Counted from the first letter of the stretch, positions 11,428 through 22,689 are shown. The stretch: 64,000 nt of DNA from Siphonodentalium dalli (GCA_032622095.1 CP136069.1:35376194-35440193); one strand, 5' to 3'. The notes: generated from the sequence alone by a model not told the origin. Translations and numbers: made by a program.

Positions 11428-12050
11428 GCCGATGAGCCCGACGTCCGGGCTATTCAAAAACCAAATTTCAAGTCGATAGCTCTACCCGTTTCCGAGATCT
11501 GGTCTGCGCATGCGCGAAGCTGGCGTCGCACGGGCTCGGCGACCCGATAAACTTCGTATCCGGGGCAATATACATTCATATACCAAATTTCAAGTCGATA
11601 GCTCCACCCGTTTCTGAGATCTGGTATGCGCATGCGCGAAGCTGGCGTCGCGCGGGCTCGGCGACCCGATAAAATTCGTATCCGGGGCAAGATACATTCA
11701 CATAGCAAATTTCAAGTCGATAGCTCCACCGTTTCCGAGATCTCGTCTGCGCATGCGCGAAGCTGGCGTCGCACGGGCTCGGCGACCCGATAAAATTTGT
11801 ATCCGGGGCAAGATACATTCACATAGCAAATTTCAAGTCGATAGCTCCACCCGTTTCCGAGATCTCGTCTGCGCATGCGCGAAGCGGGCGCCGCACGGGC
11901 TCGCCAATACGACAACGTCCACCGCCTGGTCAAACTACACACACGTACCAAGTTTCGTCCCGATCGGTCGAGAATCGTAGATTTGTATAAATTACATACA
12001 GACAGACATACAGACAGACAAACAGAGGTCTTCAAAATATATATGAGATA
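11425..12050 (+). repeat. Second CTAGC...ACAGACAG repeat with four 120-bp GC-rich units
   Basis: It starts CTAGCCGATGAGCCCGACGT and ends with a run of ACAGACAGACA and an AT tail. Inside are four tandem units of about 120-125 bp starting near 11460, 11583, 11704 and 11825, each with 'TTCAAGTCGATAGCTC', 'GCGCATGCGCGAAGC' and 'CGGGCTCGGCGACCCGATAA'. GC content is far above the surroundings. The open frames on both strands are by-products of the tandem units. Confidence 0.65.
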
Positions 12051-12531
12051 ATGAAGACCATCCGTGCCTTTAAGTTTTAGTAATTAAACTAAACTGTATC
12101 AGAGAATGTTTATCATGCAGTTTGCAGCTGGTCATTATAATCTCGATGCGAGTTGATATCATTATTGTGTAATATTCTGACAGATTTGTTTCATGTTCAC
12201 TAACTGTAGCGATCTATTTACATGTATAGTCATATTCAATTGCACTTTGAGAAAATAGGGCTCATAATGGCCCGTACCCATACAGGGCTCATAATGGCCC
12301 GTACCCATACAGATAACATAATTAATCAAGTACCTTTTGATAATTTGAATCAGGAGTCTGATTCGATATGGACAACGATTGGCGATATTTATTTTGAATT
12401 GATTCTCTAATATTCTAAGGGCCCTTAACAAAATATCCAGGGGAATTTTCTGAGGTGATTATTTCGCTATTGCATCGTCCTTGTGCAAATGACCTCAGTG
12501 TCGTTGACAGAGTAATTTCTAACTTTTTCAG
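12051..12531. other. Intron E-F, part just before exon F
   Basis: Contains a perfect 27-bp tandem duplication at 12259-12312 (GGCTCATAATGGCCCGTACC...). Otherwise no recognisable feature. Confidence 0.5.
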
Positions 12532-12703
12532 CCTATTTCAAAAGATATACGAGTTAAGCTGACTGGTGATGTGGGGAAGGAGACAATATCACATGACCTA
12601 ATTCTGACAAAGGGCCAATCTGGCTACAGCACAAGACAACCAATACATCGCCTCATGGCAAAACAACAAATTAAACAACTTGAACTGAAAATGAAAGATG
12701 ATG
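12532..12703 (+). CDS. VWA5A: VWA5A-like exon F
   Basis: ACTTTTTCAG precedes the exon; donor GATGATG|GTAATG. It enters in phase 0 and leaves in phase 1. It encodes 'PISKDIRVKLTGDVGKETIS', then 'HDLILTKGQSGYSTRQPIHR', then 'LMAKQQIKQLELKMKDD'. The order of a beta-strand pair ending in 'LTG', a short linker, and 'HRLMAKQQIKQLE' (usually HRLAA-x-x-LI-x-x-LE) fits the VWA5A family. The intron upstream is 4.6 kb and the one downstream 6 kb. Confidence 0.88.
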
Positions 12704-13442
12704 GTAATGTATTCAGGAATATTTGCCATCTATTCTAATAAAACTCAATTATTTTTATTTGTTTGTCTGCTTATAGGCGACTAAATGGCTTGACCATCAG
12801 ATCTGAATATAGGGGTAATTTGACCCGGGGGCGTTATTAGATAGGTCCTGTCTACCTCAGATGTCTTAAATGGGCACTAATAATTAATTTAACTTAATAA
12901 TTAACTATATACCCAAAGTGGTTGCAATCATGTCAGTGAAAATTGAAACAAGGGGATAAATTGACTCGTGGAGTGTCACGAGATAGATGCAGATGACTTA
13001 ACCCTTTCAGTGCCAGGGGCCGATCTCATCGGCCCTAATTTACGGTCTGTAAAATCGGCCCTAAAAAAATAATGTTTTTTTTGTTTGTTTTTGGGTTGAA
13101 TTTTTTTTGGGTATGCTTAAGCATGCTATAGCGAATTTAAAAACAAACTGGATAAAACCTTAGGGGCATGTTATAACTCAAAACTATCACCAAGTATTCA
13201 TAGTAATAATGTTGATGCCCATGAAAAACGTAAGATTCCCTGGCACTAAACCTACAAAATAAGTCTGGCACTGAAAGAGTTAAGGGGGCAAATATGAGCA
13301 ATAAAGAGCGTTCCTTATCAGATACCTAGGAAAATTAGTACATGGGCCACCTGACCATGGTGATTGTAATGGGATAGACACCTTTGACCTCAAATGACTT
13401 AAAGGGGGTCTAATAAATTACATGGTCAATAAAAAGCATTTA
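12704..13442. other. Intron F-G, part holding a diverged tandem repeat
   Basis: Around the TTAA MITE there are diverged units with 'GTGTCACGAGATAGATGCAG', 'GACTTAA-GGG' and 'CACTAATAATTA', which recur at 14380-14640. They seem to be a decayed local tandem family of roughly 100-150 bp. Confidence 0.5.
13002..13279. mobile_element. TTAA-flanked MITE, 278 bp (piggyBac-like)
   Basis: TTAA lies at 12998-13001 and 13280-13283. Inner ends are CCCTTTCAGTGCCAG and, reversed, CTCTTTCAGTGCCAG. TTAA target duplication with CCCTTT ends is typical of piggyBac and related superfamilies. The interior has 'GGCCGATCTCATCGGCCC', a small palindrome. It splits an older local repeat (12800-13440), whose halves join across it. 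Confidence 0.82.
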
Positions 13443-14379
13443 TTGTCCGCCGACCCAACGGGTTCGGAGGACTATTATAATCAGCACGTCCATGCATCCG
13501 TGCGTGCGTCCGTCCGTGCGTTCGAGGTTTCCGGATGATAACTTTAGTTAGAGTGAACCAAATTAAATTAAATTTGGTATGTGGGTTTACTAGCAGAAAA
13601 TACAGGTCAAGTTCGAATTCTGGTTCCGTCCGCCAATTTTCACCAGAGTTATGCCCCTTTTTTTTACTTAGAAAACCCCTGAAAGTTGGTTTCCGGATGA
13701 TAACTTTAGTAGAGTTAATCGGATTCAAACCAAATTTGGTATATTACTTTCTCCCAGCAAAACACAGGTCATGTTCGAACTTGGGTTCTGCACGACCATT
13801 TTTGCAGAGTTATGCCCCTTTTTCGACATAGAAAATTCAGTTTTTTCTTCTGTTTTTTTTTGGTTTCCGGATGATAACTTGATTTTGGATTGTTTATATG
13901 CAAAACCCGTTTTTTTGTGGGTTACTTATATGAAAATATAGCTCAAGTTCGAATTTCGGTTGTATCCAATAATTTTTGCGAGAGTTATGGCCCTTTTTTG
14001 TCCGCCGACCCGACATATAAAACTTCAAAAGTTGGTGTCCGGATGATAACTTTAGTAGAGTTAATCAGATTTGAACTAAATTTGGTATGTGTCTTTCTCC
14101 CAGCAAAACACAGGTCAAGTTCGAATTCGAGTTCCGCCCGCCAATTTTCACCAGAGTTATGTCCCTTTTTTACTTAGAATTTTTGCCAATTTGAGGTTTC
14201 CGGATGATAACTTTAGTAAATGTGTACTGAATGAAATTAAATTTGGTATATGTAGGTTTACTAGCACAAAAGACAGATCAAATTCGATTTCGTGTTCCGC
14301 CATGCCAATTTTTATGCGCAAACAACGGTCGTATCAAGCCGACGCTTAGAGGCGAACATGAGGTCTACCGACCTTTTAT
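13443..14379 (+). repeat. Dispersed repeat with GTCC-rich head, copy 2
   Basis: Same order of blocks as 2235-3044, with extra GTGCGTCCGTCC in the head and some internal units kept that copy 1 has lost. Both copies end in 'GAGGTCTACCGACCTTTTAT'. The copies are close enough for long exact runs, so copying or spread was not ancient. Confidence 0.75.
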
Positions 14380-14689
14380 TGTCATGATATTTGGGAAAAT
14401 TGGTACACAAAAGTAAAATAACACGGGGAATGTCACAGGATAGATGCTGTTGACCTCACATGACTTAAATAGGCACTAATAATTAGCAATAAAAAGCATT
14501 ATTGCCAACTTAAAAGATTGATTTAATTTGATCTGGAGAGTCCATAGGTGATGTTTACCCCAGATAACTAATAATTTTTGTATATGACTTGAAGGGCCAC
14601 TAATAAATTATGCATTCTTCACCCGAGTAATGGCGGGTACCCCAGCTAGTACATAATAAATGTAAATTTATTTGTCCTCCGAAATATCT

Positions 14690-15272
14690 TTTTATACCCC
14701 ACACAACGAAGTTGTGGGGGGGGGGGGGGGGGATACTGTAATCAGCTTGAACGCAACACAAATTTGTCTTAAGTTTTTCTCAGTCGTTTTATGATCATTT
14801 TCTGTGAAACTTGGCACAGACATTCAATCACCATGGGATCCTGTGCACCTGCGATTATGATGTCTGTCGGACTTTTTTTGGTGGAGTTATCCCCCCTTTT
14901 TCGACTTTTTAGCAACATGTATAATTTTGTCCGAGCTTTTATTCCTAGGTCAATTCTTTTTAAACTTGGCACAGATAATTAGTATCATGGGAACCTGTGC
15001 ACCTGTGATTATGACGTCTGTCCGACATTTTTTGGTGGAGTTAGTGCCCTTTTTCGACTTAGAACATTTTCGCAACATGCATAATTTTGTCCGAGCTTTT
15101 ATTCCTACATTTTTTGGTCAATAGGTTTAAGATTAGGGTTAGGGTTGTGCACCAACAATGGGAACTGTTTTTTATTATTTTAACTAAATGTTTACTGACA
15201 TGTGAATCATCTTAGTATTTTAAAAACACGGGGGTATCCTTAGTCCCATTGGGACCATCACACCTCTTGTTT
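14690..15272 (+). repeat. Dispersed repeat with CCCC...GGGG head and CACCTCTTGT tail
   Basis: The head TACCCCACACAACGAAGTTG folds back on GTGGGG and runs into a long G tract. Then follow 'CTGTAATCAGCTTG', two units with 'TCACCATGGGATCCTGTGCA' and 'GTTATC/GTTAGTGCCC', and the tail 'GGGTATCCTTAGTCCCATTG' ... CACACCTCTTGT. The same architecture occurs at 55400-55850. Confidence 0.65.
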
Positions 15273-16824
15273 TTTTTGGGGGGAATTTATAAATATCGCC
15301 ATCGACAATGGTTTCTAGGTGGTATCGTCACAAATAAATAGAATATGTAGTTAGTGACGTTGCTCAAACTGTTTATATCCTGAGAATGTTGGTATATATT
15401 TATATCCTTTATTTACTATAAATACTTATTGACGAGTTGTTCCCTTGGGAAATGATAAGATATTAGGAAATACTAAAAATATGATCTGAACATTTCCCAC
15501 CAATTGATAAGGATCCTTCTGCACTTGTTTGTCTTTCATCCACTTATATTTCCTGAACTTCCCTCCAGATTGAATAATAAACTATTCCTATGATAGCTTT
15601 AACCCTTTCTATATTAAATTCTCATTGATGAGTAGTTATCTCTTAGGAAATGTTTAGATAATAAGTTCAATAAACGTTGTTCAAGGTTTGGCTTCTTTAT
15701 ATTTGTAATATGGGACTATATATTCATGGACCGGGACACAATTTTGAGGAGGAAGTGACATAGACTGTTTATGAAAACAATCAGCCATGAACTTCAGCAG
15801 ATTCTTGTGCTGATACCACCATTGTTTTATGTGTACCCATACCATGTATAGTACACATAGTGCTGACGTCTGGATCAACCATCCTTTGGGCATCTGTCCA
15901 TGCATGTGTATGTTCATGCATCTGTCAGTCCGTATACACTTGCTATCCGACGCAATAACTTAAGTACTTATTGTCAGATTGTATTCATATTTTATGAGCA
16001 GAAATTATTAACTTAAGTATTTTTTCTGTTCATATTTTATGTGCAGGTTTATGATGATATACCCCTGATCTGTAGTTTTTGGTAATGATCGGTTTAGAAG
16101 TTATTACCACCGATAGACATGTTCTATCCGATGCAATAACTCAAGTATTTTTTGTCGTATCGTGTTTATATTCTATGTGCAGTTTTATGATGACAAACCC
16201 ATCACCTGTATAGTTTTTGGTATCAATCCATTGATCAGTTTAGAAAATAATAACACTTTCATCCATCACATAGACACATGCTATCAATCTAGCCAATCTG
16301 AATTATCTGTTTCCGTGTGCAATAAGCTGACAAACCTGTCTGAAATATGACTGTATAGCTTCAACTGGGCTGAACATATACAGTTGACCCTTCTGCTTTG
16401 AGCCAGGTTCAAAAACAATAACAAACACTAAATATCTCCTGTTGAATATTATTATACCAGGTGATGTCATGTTTTGAAAATATTCATGAATACTTTATTT
16501 CTTTGTAGTGTCCAATAAATTAATCCAGACTATCCCAGTGTTTAGAGATCATAACATTAAAACATCAGCTTTTGTATTAAGGACAAGCACAACACCTGTT
16601 ACACTCTCAGATATTTTAAGATCATTAATCAACTCTGAAAAGTTAAAGCTATGGCAACTCCTATTTGATATATATGTTATTTCTAGCATGTGCTCCTTAC
16701 TGCTTCGATCAAATAACCACCCCTTGTCAAGTGGTCATGCTAATATGGTCTGGTTTTGGTGGGTCCTGCTGAATTGCTATGATGCTGGTAGGCGAAACTT
16801 ATGCTGTTGAGAAAGTATTATTAA
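15273..16824. repeat. Intron F-G: diverged tandem and MITE relics
   Basis: Two stretches near 15400-15660 resemble the TTAA MITE at 56440-56706 (TACT-ATTGA-GAGT-GTT-CCT-GGAAATG). From 15930 to about 16290 there are two to three units of about 170-200 bp with 'CTATCCGA-GCAATAACTTAA' and 'TATTTTATGTGCAG-TTTATGATGA'; relatives lie at 17450-17790 and 39000-39500. No exon is supported. Confidence 0.5.
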
Positions 16825-17336
16825 TTTGTCCCCCGAAAAATATTTTTGGGGGACTATAGAAATGGGCTTCGTCCGTTCGTCCGTCTGTTTGCTGTACCGT
16901 CTGTCGGTCACACTTTTGAGTACCTTCATGGTGTAATCAACTCCTCTTACAGTTTTCATCCTAGAGATTTGAAACTCCAGAATATTGTTGCCCATATATT
17001 GAAGATGTGCAACATGTATATAGATGAAGGAATTTTTTTTTTTTGACAGAGTTATTAACCCTGTTTCAACATTTTTTTTTATTTTCTGTATGAGGGTACC
17101 TTCATGGTGTAATCAACTCCTCCTACAGTTTTGATCGCAGATATTTGAAACTTAAGAGTATTGTTACCCATATATTGGAGATGTGCAACATGTATATAGG
17201 TGACAGAAAAATTATTTTTTTAAGAAGTTATTAACCCTTTTCGACTTAGAAAATTTCAACATTCTTTTTAATTTCTTTAATAAAGAGGCATCGACTTGCC
17301 ACATTTTCGGGGGACACTGGTCTGCTGACCTTTTAT
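16825..17336 (+). repeat. Dispersed repeat with CCCCCGAAAA palindromic head
   Basis: The head is a near-perfect palindrome (CCCCCGAAAAATA followed by TTTTTGGGGG), then CGTCCGTTCGTCCGTCTG, two units with 'TACCTTCATGGTGTAATCAA' and 'GGAGATGTGCAACATGTATA', and a tail 'GGGGGACACTGGTCTGCTGA' CCTTTTATT. A diverged relative with the same units and tail closes the repeat at 50935-52256. Confidence 0.7.
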
Positions 17337-18060
17337 TTTTCTTAAATTGTCATGTTGTACATCCAATCTGGATAGATTCTGGTTATGAAGTAAATGTGTT
17401 GACCAGTTGATTAGTTTGGAAAATATATAAACCCCTTGCACCGAACCATAGACATAAGCTATTTAGTTTGATAACTCAAATATTTGTCATTCAATCGTAT
17501 TGATATTTCATGGCACAGTTTAATATGAAACACCCCTGACCTGTATAGATAGGGTCATTTGGTTGATCTGCTTAAAATATTATACCTATCCATCCATTGG
17601 TTAGACACATGCTATCCAATTTGATATATAAAATATTTTTCACCTGAGCACTCTTTATATAATTCACAACCAGTTTAATCATGACAGATTCTTGACCTGT
17701 ATAGATTTTGATATTGTTTTTCCCTACCGCTAACCATGGTAGGAACATGTGCTACCCAAACCAATCTTTATCTGATCAGTCTCATTTATATATTTATATA
17801 TATCCAAGCTAACAATGGAAGCCCCCTAATATATCTTTCTAATTGTCTCCACAGTATTTGTAGGCCTACATGTGTATATTAACTGATTTCAAGTTGGCCT
17901 GGTTGAAGGCACTATCAGCCACTCATTGTGAATAGTGACATATTCTGTTCCAGATTAACGGTTTTGATTGTTGTAGTCTGTATGGTGGAAGGTATGAGTT
18001 AAACCTCAAATGATTGTGCTCAGCCTCTCTTTGGTCTATGTGAATTAAAATGGGTAAAAT
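17337..18060. other. Intron F-G, part with decayed tandem units
   Basis: From about 17450 to 17790 are units related to 15930-16290 and 39000-39500 ('ACATGCTATCCAA', 'GACCTGTATAGAT'). The remainder is unassigned. Confidence 0.45.
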
Positions 18061-18199
18061 CATGCTGTCAGGTGAGGGTTTGGAACATTTATCAGTAGAT
18101 AAATATCAGTTTTATCAGCTCCATGCATCACAAGTAAAACTTCATTTTTCATTGTAAAAATACGCCGATAAATGTCCCAAACCCACACCAGACAGCATG
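18061..18199. mobile_element. Small MITE with about 33-bp inverted repeats
   Basis: CATGCTGTCAGGTGAGGGTT at 18061 faces its near-complement ending ACACCAGACAGCATG at 18199; GGAACATTTATC and GATAAATGTCCC continue the arms. The total length is 139 bp. No target duplication is clear. It lies 15 bp from the next MITE. Confidence 0.65.
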
Positions 18200-18214
18200 T
18201 TTATCCCCTAATTA

Positions 18215-18425
18215 CAGTAATCCTCTAAATAATCAACTCCATAAACAACAGAATTATGGGTAACTTTTCAGAATTTAGTCGGAAATATGGCTTGTTGCAA
18301 TTCATTGGAAAGCTCTCACTTAGAGCTTTCCGATGAATGGCAACAAGTCATGTTTCCGACTAAATCCTGAAAAGTTACCCATAATTATGCTGCGGTTAAG
18401 GAGTCGATTATTTAGGGCACTACTG
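18215..18425. mobile_element. Tc1/mariner-type full-length hairpin MITE, copy 1
   Basis: TA lies on both sides, and the ends are CAGTAATCCTCTAAATAATC and, reversed, CAGTAGTGCCCTAAATAATC. The arms meet at a short centre near 18318 (CTCTCACTTAGAGCTTTCCG). Essentially the whole 211 bp is one inverted repeat. The copy at 54782-54994 has the same structure. TA target and CAGT ends fit IS630-Tc1-mariner MITEs. Confidence 0.82.
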
Positions 18426-18685
18426 TATATCATGATTAAGTGTCAATTTTTTACGCTAAGTCATTTCATTGTAATTCAGTCTCAAGCTGTGAAGAATTAC
18501 CCTTATTGGCTAAATACGCTTAAGCATGATTCAGATACGCACCATTCTAATGTATATTTTTTTCCAAATTGGAGAATCTATTCAGTTTTCAAACAATTAT
18601 TTGAACTCCACTGATACTGAATTTGTGTCAATTTTACATCCATTTACATCTGATATTCTATAGCAGCAATTTTTTTTTTATTCAG

Positions 18686-18873
18686 AATCACCAGAGTCGA
18701 AATCTAAGTCTTATAAGGAAGAGATAATACTGATCAGTGAAGCTGCCAATGTCATATCAGCAGAGACGTCATTTGTGGCTGTCGATAAAACATCCAAGGT
18801 CGAAGGTGATATGTCAAAGGTCGATGTACCAAGAAAAATGACTGACAAAGTTATATTTACAAGACGGGACTGT
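18686..18873 (+). CDS. VWA5A: VWA5A-like exon G
   Basis: A T-rich tract ending TTCAG precedes the exon; donor TGT|GTAAGT. It enters in phase 1, completing a Glu codon, and leaves in phase 0. It encodes 'SPESKSKSYKEEIILISEAA', 'NVISAETSFVAVDKTSKVEG' and a Lys-rich tail ending 'KVIFTRRDC'. 'AANVISAETSFVAVD' is the equivalent of the conserved 'S-x-x-x-V-x-S-x-x-T-x-F-x-AVD' block of VWA5A, so this is a confident homology anchor. Confidence 0.9.
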
Positions 18874-18895
18874 GTAAGTTGTATATTTCGCATTC

Positions 18896-19340
18896 CTATC
18901 CACTACCCACCTGTTAGAGTCATCATTGGCAAAGAATCAATCTTATGACTTTGCGTTAAAACCTCTGAAGTCCTGTAACAAAGAGAGAAATTTTGGATTG
19001 GTATATTGTAATTTATAGATGTACTAGGAGATTGCTAATAAAAAATCACTGGTTTAAAAATGCTCTTCATTATACCCCTGTAGGGTGGTTATGGGCGTGG
19101 GGGGGGGGGGGTTATATTGGAATGGGCTTGTCCATCTGTCCATCTGTTTTCCTTTCGGTGGTGGCAAATTTGTCAAAGCTTTGTATTTCAGTGAATTTTT
19201 AAAAACTTGGCACAGATATTTAGTACCATCGGATCATGTGCACCTGTGATTATGAGGTTCGTCTGCCCTTCTTTTGTGGAATTATTCTTCTTTTACGACT
19301 TATAAATTTTTCTCATCATTTTGTATTTGTATTCTTTGTT
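18896..19340 (+). repeat. Dispersed repeat with G-run head, copy 2
   Basis: Matches 9176-9480 in order and wording, including 'AATGCTCTTCATTATACCCC' and a 14-base G run near 19100. It continues with 'GGCACAGATATTTAGTACCA' and 'TGTGCACCTGTGATTATGA', words shared with 14690-15272. Confidence 0.6.
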
Positions 19341-19628
19341 GTTTTTTTTCTCGAATAACAAAACTGTTCCACCTCCAGTAAGAAACAGTGTTTGATTGGT
19401 CAGGGACCCATGCAGCATAGCTCATGTTTACGTCTGGAGCCATCAACATAAGGGAAATCTAGTTTCATCAACCGTTTCATCTTGTCTTGCTGGCCTGCTT
19501 TTCTTGCGATGTCATTTGCATTGAAGAACGTTATAGAGACAGCAATAGGAGATTTTGACATTTTCTGCTGATCATTCTTCAGAATATATGTCAGATTTCA
19601 ATGAATTACCGTTGACAGAACAAATACT

Positions 19629-19772
19629 TTATTGTGGTGGATTGACAGGAACATGGTGTGACATTGACGGCTTGGAGCCTATATGTTCAACCTCGTCGCT
19701 TTGTGACTCAGTTGAACATAAACTTAAAGCCATCAATGTCACACCATTTTACTGTTAATCCACCACAATAAA
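19629..19772. repeat. 144-bp inverted repeat
   Basis: Left arm TTTATTGTGGTGGATTGACA, continuing over ATGGTGTGACATTGA and TATGTTCAAC, pairs with the right arm ending TAATCCACCACAATAAA. Arms are about 60 bp with a few mismatches and a short loop. Probably a MITE; no target duplication is identified. Confidence 0.65.
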
Positions 19773-19965
19773 TTGTAATTGGGTGTCTGTCTGCCTGGCA
19801 ACACTTTATTTTACTGAATACTGAGATGTCACTGGAGGATATCGCACCTGACACATCTCGCATCTCATGAAGTTCCAGCTCATCAAGTTCAGGCAGTGAC
19901 TTCACTTTTGCCACATTCTCCCTTCAGGACCTACAGACTCATTCATATTCAATATATCGCTTTAA

Positions 19966-20316
19966 CCCTTTACCCAACAGAAGGGCCCTGTGCCAATGCA
20001 TTCTCTTATATATGCGAGTCGACCATAGGTCGCCTTGCATATATAAGAGAATGCATTGGCTTAACACATTAAAAATTATTTTAAAAATGCATTTTTAGGC
20101 CAATGCATTCTCTTATATATGTGAGGCGACCTATGGTCGACTCGCATATATAAGAGAATGCATTGGCACAGGGCATAACTGTAACTATCACAATGTGGTC
20201 ATGGAGCCGGTTCCAATGATATCCATATTTGTATGGTTCTATTGAGACAGACCGAAGATATTTTAGGCTGTTGAAGCTTTATTTGGCCGGTTTTGGCCGT
20301 TTTGTTGGGTAAAGGG
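19966..20316. mobile_element. TTAA-flanked MITE with two hairpin modules (351 bp)
   Basis: TTAA at 19962-19965 and 20317-20320; ends CCCTTTACCCAACAGAAGGG and, reversed, CCCTTTACCCAACAAAACGG. Inside are two copies of a hairpin with arm GCCAATGCATTCTCTTATAT and a centre built on TCGACCATAGGTCG. The rest ('GGAGCCGGTTCCAATGATAT') is shared with the opposite-strand copy at 60558-60797, which has only one hairpin. Confidence 0.88.
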
Positions 20317-20320
20317 TTAA

Positions 20321-21040
20321 TAGGTTCCTTGGTTGTGGCTCAACATATTATTTCCACTTAGTTGTTTTCAGTCTCGTGGATACCTCCTAGGCTTACATTC
20401 TACCACATAGTTTAGTGTGTAACTTGTCTCTGTAGGAAATATACTATTTTAATTAATATAATATATATTTCATGTAGAAGTCACATACACACTGAACTGA
20501 TAGTACCCTCCCATCCCACCCTACACACTCAAATTCATCATCCTCTAAGAGACGGGGAAAAATACAGTATCTCACCTGTGAATCCTATTTATGGCAAGTG
20601 ACATTATCCCTTCTCCATGTTGAGCTATAGTGTCATTGACAATTTCATTTTGTTTGATATTAAAAACTATAGAAAGCTTTGCATACATTTTCATTGAGAT
20701 GATAATCTGGGAGGTGAGAGAGAGAGAAAGATGTTTATTCCTCCAAATATGGAGACAATATGATACAATATATATAAACAAGTTATCGGGTAGCATATAT
20801 ACACAATATAATATAACTTTAGAAGGCTCATTCATGTCGAGTTAACTGTGACTAAATCCAGAGCCATCTGAACCGCACTGGGTTATTGCATACCGCCGGC
20901 TGCTAGCGTTAGTTAATTAGACAGCGCTGTCTAATTAACTAACGCTGACGGCCGGTGCCGGTAATCACAGTGACAACACAGCTCGTATGTTTACCCTTTA
21001 AGGCTTGTTATACTAATTAATTTGCAGTCAGCTGCTTAGA
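20321..21040. other. Intron G-H part with IR fragments
   Basis: At 20405-20505 lies a decayed back-to-back pair of the TIR seen at 25624-25682 (CATAGTTTAGTGTG ... ACACTGAACTGATAG). Near 20620 is a fragment GTTGAGCTATAGTGTCATTG, the tail of the repeat at 31002-31523. At 20906-20945 is a perfect 40-bp palindrome, entered separately. Confidence 0.55.
20906..20945. repeat. Perfect 40-bp palindrome
   Basis: The half-site GCGTTAGTTAATTAGACAGC is followed directly by its exact reverse complement, with no loop. The flanks CCGCCGGCTGCTA and TGACGGCCGGTG extend the symmetry imperfectly. It may be the centre of a larger old MITE. Confidence 0.85.
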
Positions 21041-21230
21041 TATATTTCCGCTAAAGGAAGCCGTTCACACTGAACTATATGGATAGATGTCCTGCGTTTG
21101 TAAAACCATAGTAGAAAAGGGGTTAACTTTTTTGTGGTTGCCTACGGTACCTCGCGGTCTTTAGTGGCTTGCTCGTATTAGTCACGCATGCGCAGTCCCA
21201 ATATAACCGACTTAATTCGCCAGTTTATTT
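21041..21230 (-). repeat. Inverted copy of the 25624-25959 MITE (right half)
   Basis: From ATATATTTCCGCTAAAGGAA through CACTGAACTATATGG to CGCCAGTTTATTTTC this segment is the reverse complement of about 25745-25939, with few mismatches. It lies 4.7 kb from that copy in opposite orientation. The other terminus of this copy is not found. Confidence 0.75.
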
Positions 21231-22560
21231 TCTGCTACGAACCGAACGAGAAGTCTAAGGGAGTATTTTTCCGAATTTGTCGTTTAACAACTAGACAACA
21301 AATTCAATTTATCGATACAATAATTACTGGTCGCCTACGCGTTAAGTTTTAGAATTATTGTTTCGAATTCACGGACCGTTTCGCTTCAAACATACAAATT
21401 GTCCGGGTTTTCGAAAAGGCGGCGGACTTAAAAAAATTTCGAATATGAAAATCGACATTTCGCCATAATCAGCCGCCATTTCAAGGCCTTACGAGGCGCA
21501 TAGATTATTGTGAGCAATGCATCTATATAATTATTATAGAACCTATAAGGTATGATATAATTTGTCAGATATAAATGCCACGTGATTCGTAACCGGAAGT
21601 CTCCTAATTTCCGGAAGTCTCCTAATTTCGTGGGAATTTATTTACGCGTGGACATTTATTTAGCAATAATTACCATCGCTACTGACGCTATCTATCATAA
21701 TGTTATGAACAACATTCTTTCTTATAATACTTTGTTGTTTTATGGTTCAATACAACTGATACAGATGTGTTGGTCACATTTGAACTTAAAAGTTGATTAC
21801 AATTTACATCTGGGTTTATCAATGTCAAAAACAGTAGTGTCATTATTACTTTCATAAATCGACAGAGATTGATATTGGACAAGTGTTATAACAAGTCCCA
21901 TTCGAGATTACTGAATAAATTCCGAATGCAAATGCCGACTTTCCCCATTACAACACTTGTTCAGGTATGTTGTCGTGGGTGCACTACGCTGTGCGATCGG
22001 GTGTGGACAATAAAAACTTGATGGCTGACCCATGTACACACCGAGGTGTGTGCATGTTACAGAACACTACTGGAGTCACTAGATCTCATCAAAACAACAT
22101 GCTTTCACAAAATACTTTGTGTTTTCTGTTTTAATACTGTCACACATGTCTCCTATGATTTAGATGTGTTGGTCGACGCTTGAAGTTGTCAGACTACAGT
22201 TTATCAATATCAGAAAAATAATGACTGTTGTCGTACTAAGATTCGTTAAGTGTCATTAATTTCAGACAGGGATTGACATCTGACAGGAGTCAGAATTCTG
22301 TTGAGTACATGATTCGATTCTCGTACAGTGCTTCAACTTCACTGTCAAAATTTGGAACTGCTAGCATTTAATGATTGCAAGCATGACACTAAAATTAATC
22401 GTGATGACAGTTTCACTATTGTCTCAATTCCAGATTTTAGTTATTATTCTGAATTGTATCCAAAATTAACCCATCCATTCAAAATTGCTGGGTTGTTTCT
22501 CGACTAAATGGTGTCTCCTTCCGGAATACAAACATAATTGCTTTCCTTCCTGTGTAGGTT
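21231..22560. other. Intron G-H, unassigned
   Basis: No exon, RNA or terminal repeat recognised. A short tandem pair 'CGGAAGTCTCCTAATTTC' lies at about 21594-21630. Confidence 0.4.
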
Positions 22561-22574
22561 TACCGAAAAGAAGC

Positions 22575-22580
22575 GGGGGT

Positions 22581-22620
<40 letters not shown>
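22575..22620 (+). repeat. Long G homopolymer (40 G)
   Basis: Five G, one T, then forty uninterrupted G at 22581-22620. Such runs head other repeats in this window (14717, 19100, 55413). The length is prone to assembly or base-calling error. Confidence 0.9.
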
Positions 22621-22689
22621 CTGGGATACTACGATTCTGGATATGGCTCTAATTGGGACACAAAATTACAAATCATGGGTGCTCCGGTT

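Noticed and set aside
11454-12035. Several overlapping open frames on the minus strand
   Set aside because: They follow the 120-bp tandem units and exist in more than one frame, as expected for repeated GC-rich DNA without coding function.
15128-15146. TTAGGGTTAGGG as a telomere or interstitial telomeric tract
   Set aside because: Only about two and a half repeats within an ordinary dispersed repeat; too short to mean anything.
16508-16810. Open frame after TTTCTTTGTAG as another exon of the VWA5A-like gene
   Set aside because: Exons F and G join in phase without it, and its translation has no similarity in composition or motif.
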